This document shows positions 59,043-64,000 of a DNA stretch of 64,000 nucleotides, piece by piece. Below the pieces are notes generated by a model. It did not search any database, had not been told where the DNA came from, and saw nothing but the letters and a program-made list of their open reading frames with translations. The DNA comes from Thunnus maccoyii (lineage: Eukaryota; Chordata; Actinopteri; Scombriformes; Scombridae): contig NC_056535.1 of assembly GCF_910596095.1 (NCBI RefSeq), positions 7,915,501 through 7,979,500 on the forward strand, given 5' to 3'. How positions within the stretch are numbered: the stretch's first letter is position 1; every line of letters starts with the position of its first letter. Both the position numbers and the translations under genes were made by a program.

Positions 59043-60432
59043 CACAAACATTTCACTGAGGTGGGCTCTCCTGCAGAGGGCAGTACAAACACTGTTTTCT
59101 CACATGAGGATATGGATCTCCTGCATTGTGAGGAAACATGCACTGCACAGGGTAACTGCTGGATCCATTTGTATTGAAAAGGCTGCGCCTCTATAGAAGG
59201 AGATCCCCTAGAAAAAAATGTTACTCAAAACACCTTCAGTAAAACCTGAGTTGTACATTGAGATCAAGTAGCAAAAGGTGCACTGCAAATAATATACTGG
59301 CAAAGACGAGAGTGTTGTTAATTCAGCCTCATGTTTGCAGAAGTGAAGATTATCAAGTGAAGCTTTCTAATAAGGTTTCCATGCATGAACCTCACAGCAG
59401 CCTGTGTGTGATTTTGGCGTGTTGCCATTCAAACTGGCCTTGAGCAGATCACTTGATATTTTCACAAACAATTTGGGGAAATGCCAAACATTGTTTTGCA
59501 ATGTGGAGAAAAGTACCAGGTAGAACATAAATATCCTGTTCACAATCACTCGTATCCTGTTTGAACCCTTAAATTAACAGTCACTACAATGAAAACCAGT
59601 TTGTACCATCATGATTGCATACATTACACTAATTCAAATGAAATGCTTTGTTGCATCAGTGGTTGTATATTGATGATTTTCTGTGAGTGATCACGGTTAT
59701 GTGATTATTGGATCTTCCCAGGGGAACTTTTCAGAATCAGTGACAGGACATGGTGGTGCATTTTTAAAAGTGACTTCCTTCCAGTGCAATCAGAAGAAAA
59801 GTTCAGAGTCACAACACCCCGTACAAACAATATTTCAAAACATTCATGTACACGTAAAACACACAATCCATGCAGTGCTTATGGAGCCAGTAAACAATAT
59901 GTTTCATTGACCTCGAGGGATTCCACATACATGTACATCTTCCTGTAGGGCAAAGGTCGCCATTTAAGCTCATCTTTTTTTTCTTTTTTTTTTTCCTAAA
60001 CAGCATTTCCCAGGGAGAATTACAACTAACAATACCTCCATGTCAAGTTGAGGTGTATATGTGGATGTTGTTACAAAAGAGAAAAAAACTTCAGTGTTGC
60101 TAGCAGTCCATTCAGTATGGCTCAACATCCTCCCAGTGTCCTCCTTATGTGAAAAGCAATTTTTTTTCCATCATATTTTCTGTTTCCTTTCGTGCTTCTT
60201 TCCAGATTTTGTAGCTCTGAGTTCTCTAAATAGGTGTAAAAAGAAACAACATCCAGGAACGTCTTTGCTGGTTTCTCAATCCATGTTTCTTACTTAAAGG
60301 GGAGAAGAAAAACAAACAATCCAGCAAAAAAACTAAATGCTGATTTTTTTTTTTCTCACTGATCAGTGAGGTAATGTGGGCATCAGTGACATTAGGTGAT
60401 AAATACATGAGCCCAGTTTCATCTTTGTTGCT

Positions 60433-63400
60433 TCACTGTGATCTGTCCGGCTCGATCTTGGACTCTCCGTTCTGTTTGTCGTTGGACTTGGTGGACAGGT
60501 GCGTGGACACGGTGGCCGCCTGCACTACGGCTTTGAAGCTGCGCTTTCTCTTCTGGACGTTCTGCTCCGGGTGGAAGATGATGACGTAGACCTTGGGGAT
60601 GTAGAGCATGCCCAGTGACACGGTGGCGCTCAGGCTCATGGACACTGTCAGGGTGGTGGTCTGGATGAACATCTGTAACAGAAACATGGCAGGTCAGAAA
60701 GACCTGGTTACAGTTCCTGAGAAAATAATTGATAGATTTCTGTACGTTGACTGCTGAGTATCATGCATGATCCATCAGTGTGTGTCATTAAATAATTCAT
60801 ATCATTATGCACAGGTTCAAGAAAAGAGACTATATGTGATCTCACCAGTTGTCACAATGCAGTCTTTACAATTTTCATTCTAAAGCACAGGAGACAGTGT
60901 TTTTCCCCTGATGAATGATTTATGACTTGGTATATGTAGTCAGGAAAGGAGACTCTATTTATGGCCTTTGACCACGTCTACTCTCTGTTGCTCTTCCTCT
61001 ATTGCAAATCCAACAGTAATAATGAGAAGCGACTTCTCATGAGATCCGCCTCTAATAAATTATGAACTCATTATTCAAGGAAACTGTATGTGTCATAAAT
61101 AAATCAACCCATATATGCCATAAATAAGATATACAGTATTTGTGCCTTAAATAAGTCATAAATTGTATACTACCCAGCACATATCACATATATATCAGCA
61201 GCAGCAGCACATCCTGGTGTCTGAGTCTAATGTCCATACAGTTTCTTTTACCATCCTTGTCTGCTTTATATCCTTCCCTCTCAGTGATCTCTCCATGTCT
61301 ATAAGGAGCTGTGGTGTTTTATGAGCAAAGTGCATTGTATTTCTGTGGTTATGGCCCGAGGCGAGCTGAGAGACACAGTGAATGGTTCTTCCATATGCAA
61401 ATACAGACATGAAGCAGGTGGTAGAAGGTAGATGTGCTCGCCTGCACATGGTCCTGCACATGATGGCAGCATAACAGCCGCTATTTTCATGAGCCAGACA
61501 AAAGTTGGGCTCTATATTTAGATATTTTTTCTGAGTGATGATTAATTGAATGGGATGGCTGAATTGGTCTAGGAGGAGTCCCTACCGTCCCTCAGCTCAT
61601 CTGACCTCCTTTCTCTCCCTCTTTTTCTTAATTCACTTCATTTCCATTCGGAGGAGGTGAAAAGACTTTGAAAGCACCTCAGGCTTTAATTGTTTCAGCC
61701 TGACTGATTCTTAATACAGCTCTCTATTAGTCAAAGCATATCTCTGTTTTTCAAATTCTCCCCCAACAGTCTCGTACTTTGTGACGGCAGAAATAGCCCA
61801 CAAGCTAAATTAAACTCTGCCTTTCAGTACAGTGGAGGCAGGATGTCCTGTGAATACAGCAGGAAGCAAATATGGTATGACAGGCAACAAACTCAGATTT
61901 CACTCTAAATATCTGAGGGATTCTGTTACTCTCTTACTATTAGTGTGTTATCGTGTGTTGCATAATTTGTGATTCACCTCAAAACCACTAGCATGTACAT
62001 TAATATATAGGATGTACAGTAAAGATCCTTGCGATTGATCATAAAGAATAAAATGGAATGATATTTAACATGACATAAAATGAAGGACTTAACAACTTTA
62101 CAAACTAATTTATTAACCAATCAATTAATAGATCGTACTAATAATGACTTGATAATTAACTGGACAATAAACGCAGGGATTAACAAAAGACTGGGTGGCA
62201 GAATTAATTTCTGTCAGAATTAATTAAGTTGCACGCGTGGTAACACCGCCTACACATTCAGGTGATGGGGGCTCTTGTTTTTTTTCCAACTTTTCTGAGA
62301 AAGAGAAAATAATCTGCAAATTAAACATTGAATGAAATAATTATTGCAGATGTAGCAATCTATTTTTTAATTGCTCTAATTATCAATTCATTTCCGTAGT
62401 AATTTATGAATTAATTATTTATTATGAATGTTATTTTCATCTATTCTTTCATGGATTTATTTATTCATTAATCATTTTCACTTTTTTGTCAAATTAAAAA
62501 GTTTGATATTAACAGTGGTGAAAGAAGTATGGAGATATTTTAATGAAGTAAAAGTAGTAATACTACATTATAAAAATACTACATTACAAGTAAAGGCCTG
62601 CATTTATAATAAGTGTTAGAAGCAAAATGTACAAAGTATAAAAAAAGGAAGTGGCTCCTGTAAAAATGTTATTCTATTATTATTATTATTATTATTGATG
62701 CATTAACGTGTAAGCAGCATTTTAATGTTACAGCTGGTTGAGGTGGAGCTAATTTTAACTAGTTAATATACTATTTGGCAGTTCAGTCTGTAAATACATC
62801 ATATTTTAGAAGTTGCTCGTGTTTTGTATGTAAAATTTTTCTTTTTTTCCCCTAACTTCCCTCTGAAATGTAGTGAGTAGAAGAATAATGTAACATAACA
62901 CGAAAATTACGCAACTAAAATACCTCAAAATTGCACTGAAGTACAGTGCTTGAGTTAATACCTGATATAATTGTTGATGGATTCAGTTTTTCATTTGTAA
63001 AATCTTGTATCCATCCCTATTTTTATTGTTCAAAAAATTAAATATCAGTTTATGAGCATTTGCAAAGCCCTTGGATTACAGACGAAGTGACCAGTATTGC
63101 CTTTGAAAATACTGAATTTCCCACCTTCTCGGTAGACTGTGCAGTGCCAAAGAAGATGGGTACAAAGGCCAGCCAGATGATGCAGGTGGTGTACATGGTG
63201 AAGCCAATGGGCTTGGCCTCATTGAAGGTCTCAGGAACTCCTCTGCTCTTGATGGCGTACACCGTGCAGGTGATCATCAGGACGATACTGTAGCTCAGAC
63301 ACAAGATGAGCGACAGGTCAGACATGTCACACTTGAGGACCCCGCGAGCAAACTCTGGGTTTGGAGGCTTCTGCTCCTCGTAGTCGATGATGGTGTGGGG

Positions 63401-64000
63401 GGGCATCACACCAAACCAGATGAACACCCCGAGTAACTGTAAAGAGAGGAGCGCTCGTTAGAGTGTTACAAAGGATCTGACTGTTCTCTGTAGACGAAGT
63501 ACACACACGCTTACCTGCACTGAGATGAGTATGAAGGTGATAATCAGCTGAGAGGTGGGGCTGATGAACTTCGGAGGTGTGACCGACTTCTTGCCCTGTT
63601 CAAAGATGCGGTAGATCCGGTTCGTCTTTGTAAGCATGGCGGAGTAGCTGATGCTCATGCCGAGCCCCAGCAGTAGCCTGCGGAAGGCACACACGGCCAC
63701 ACTGGGCTCTGCAATCATGAGGAAGGTGATGAGGTAGATGAGGAAGATGCCCGTCAGCAACACGTAGCTGAGCTCTCTGCCGGAGGCCCGGACGATGGGC
63801 GTGTCGTTGAAGCGGATGAAGGTGACGATGACCCCAGAGGTGGCCAGGATGCCCAGGATTGCCAAGAAGACAGGGATGATGGCCCAGGGAGAGCTCCACT
63901 CCAGTTTGATGATGGGCGTGGGCCGGCAGCCTGTACGGTTCTTCAGAGGTCTCATATCAAAGGGGCACATGTCACAGTTGAACTCGTCCAGCAGGTACTG
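60433..64000 (-). CDS. grm6: Group III metabotropic glutamate receptor, C-terminal part (closest to grm6)
   Basis: Class C G-protein-coupled receptor for glutamate; group III members couple to Gi/o. Three exons are in the window: 63515-64000 (continues beyond the right edge), 63125-63436 and 60433-60672 with the stop. Visible are the end of the cysteine-rich domain ([12 protein letters not shown]) and all seven membrane helices. N-D-T-P-I-V and [10 protein letters not shown] precede the C-S-I/T-like third-loop region; [20 protein letters not shown] begins the tail. Group III identity is certain from these motifs. Features favouring grm6 over grm4/7/8 are [28 protein letters not shown] and A-F-V-P-I-F-F. 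The tail is longer than in human GRM6 and more grm4/8-like, so the subtype is less sure. The ligand-binding domain lies outside the window. Convergent with traip. Confidence 0.85.
60673..63124 (-). other. Last intron of the glutamate receptor gene
   Basis: 2.45 kb between the penultimate and last coding exons. AT-rich, with a short ATT run near 62675-62697. I see no exon, RNA gene or clear mobile element. A cassette exon for an alternative C-terminus, known in some group III receptors, was not recognised. Confidence 0.6.

Noticed and set aside
63600..63899. 99-codon minus-strand frame rich in His, Leu and Gly
   Set aside because: Shadow of the glutamate receptor exon in another frame.

Overview
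This is a window of vertebrate nuclear DNA, almost certainly from a spiny-rayed (percomorph-type) teleost. The evidence is spliced genes with short GT-AG introns, vertebrate-only gene families, and many interspersed repeats typical of fish (tRNA-derived SINE, L2-type and other LINE pieces, a DIRS-type remnant, several terminal-inverted-repeat elements, microsatellites). There is no sign of bacterial, viral or plasmid organisation.

Right half (about 27.5-64 kb): four protein genes. mst1r (RON receptor tyrosine kinase, MET family) lies on the minus strand with 20 coding exons at 27503-42714 and a probable distant 5' non-coding exon near 46.1-46.4 kb. mon1a (vesicle-trafficking subunit of the Mon1-Ccz1 Rab7 exchange factor) is on the minus strand with 6 coding exons at 47875-52579. 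traip (RING ubiquitin ligase of DNA repair) is on the plus strand with 15 coding exons at 54639-58459. The 3' part of a group III metabotropic glutamate receptor (closest to grm6) is on the minus strand and runs off the right edge. I joined the exons by hand. All splice phases agree, giving open frames of 1372, 531 and 449 residues for the first three genes. MST1R, MON1A and TRAIP also sit close together on human 3p21.31, so this is conserved synteny. mon1a and traip are head to head across about 2 kb that holds a foldback element. traip and the glutamate receptor converge tail to tail. The genes share no pathway; their adjacency is ancestral.

Left half (1-27.5 kb): I find no intact gene. It is AT-rich intergenic or deep-intron DNA with layers of repeats: a SINE at 8.55 kb, two adjacent copies of a roughly 0.5 kb element (a third copy lies in traip intron 14), a decayed THAP-like zinc-finger fragment at 11.2 kb, an L2 LINE split by an 809 bp element with LTR-like ends and a 5 bp target duplication (16.4-18.0 kb), a DIRS-type tyrosine-recombinase retrotransposon remnant (18.6-19.7 kb), a high-copy fish repeat at 21.2 kb, and a frame-broken LINE at 23.3-26.2 kb associated with a 448 bp direct repeat.

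I do not see a new multi-gene system. The most unusual structures are the nested LTR-like palindrome, the DIRS recombinase that lost a catalytic arginine, the foldback element in the traip/mon1a promoter interval bounded by a 35 bp direct repeat, and sequence changes in the traip PIP box and mst1r tail.
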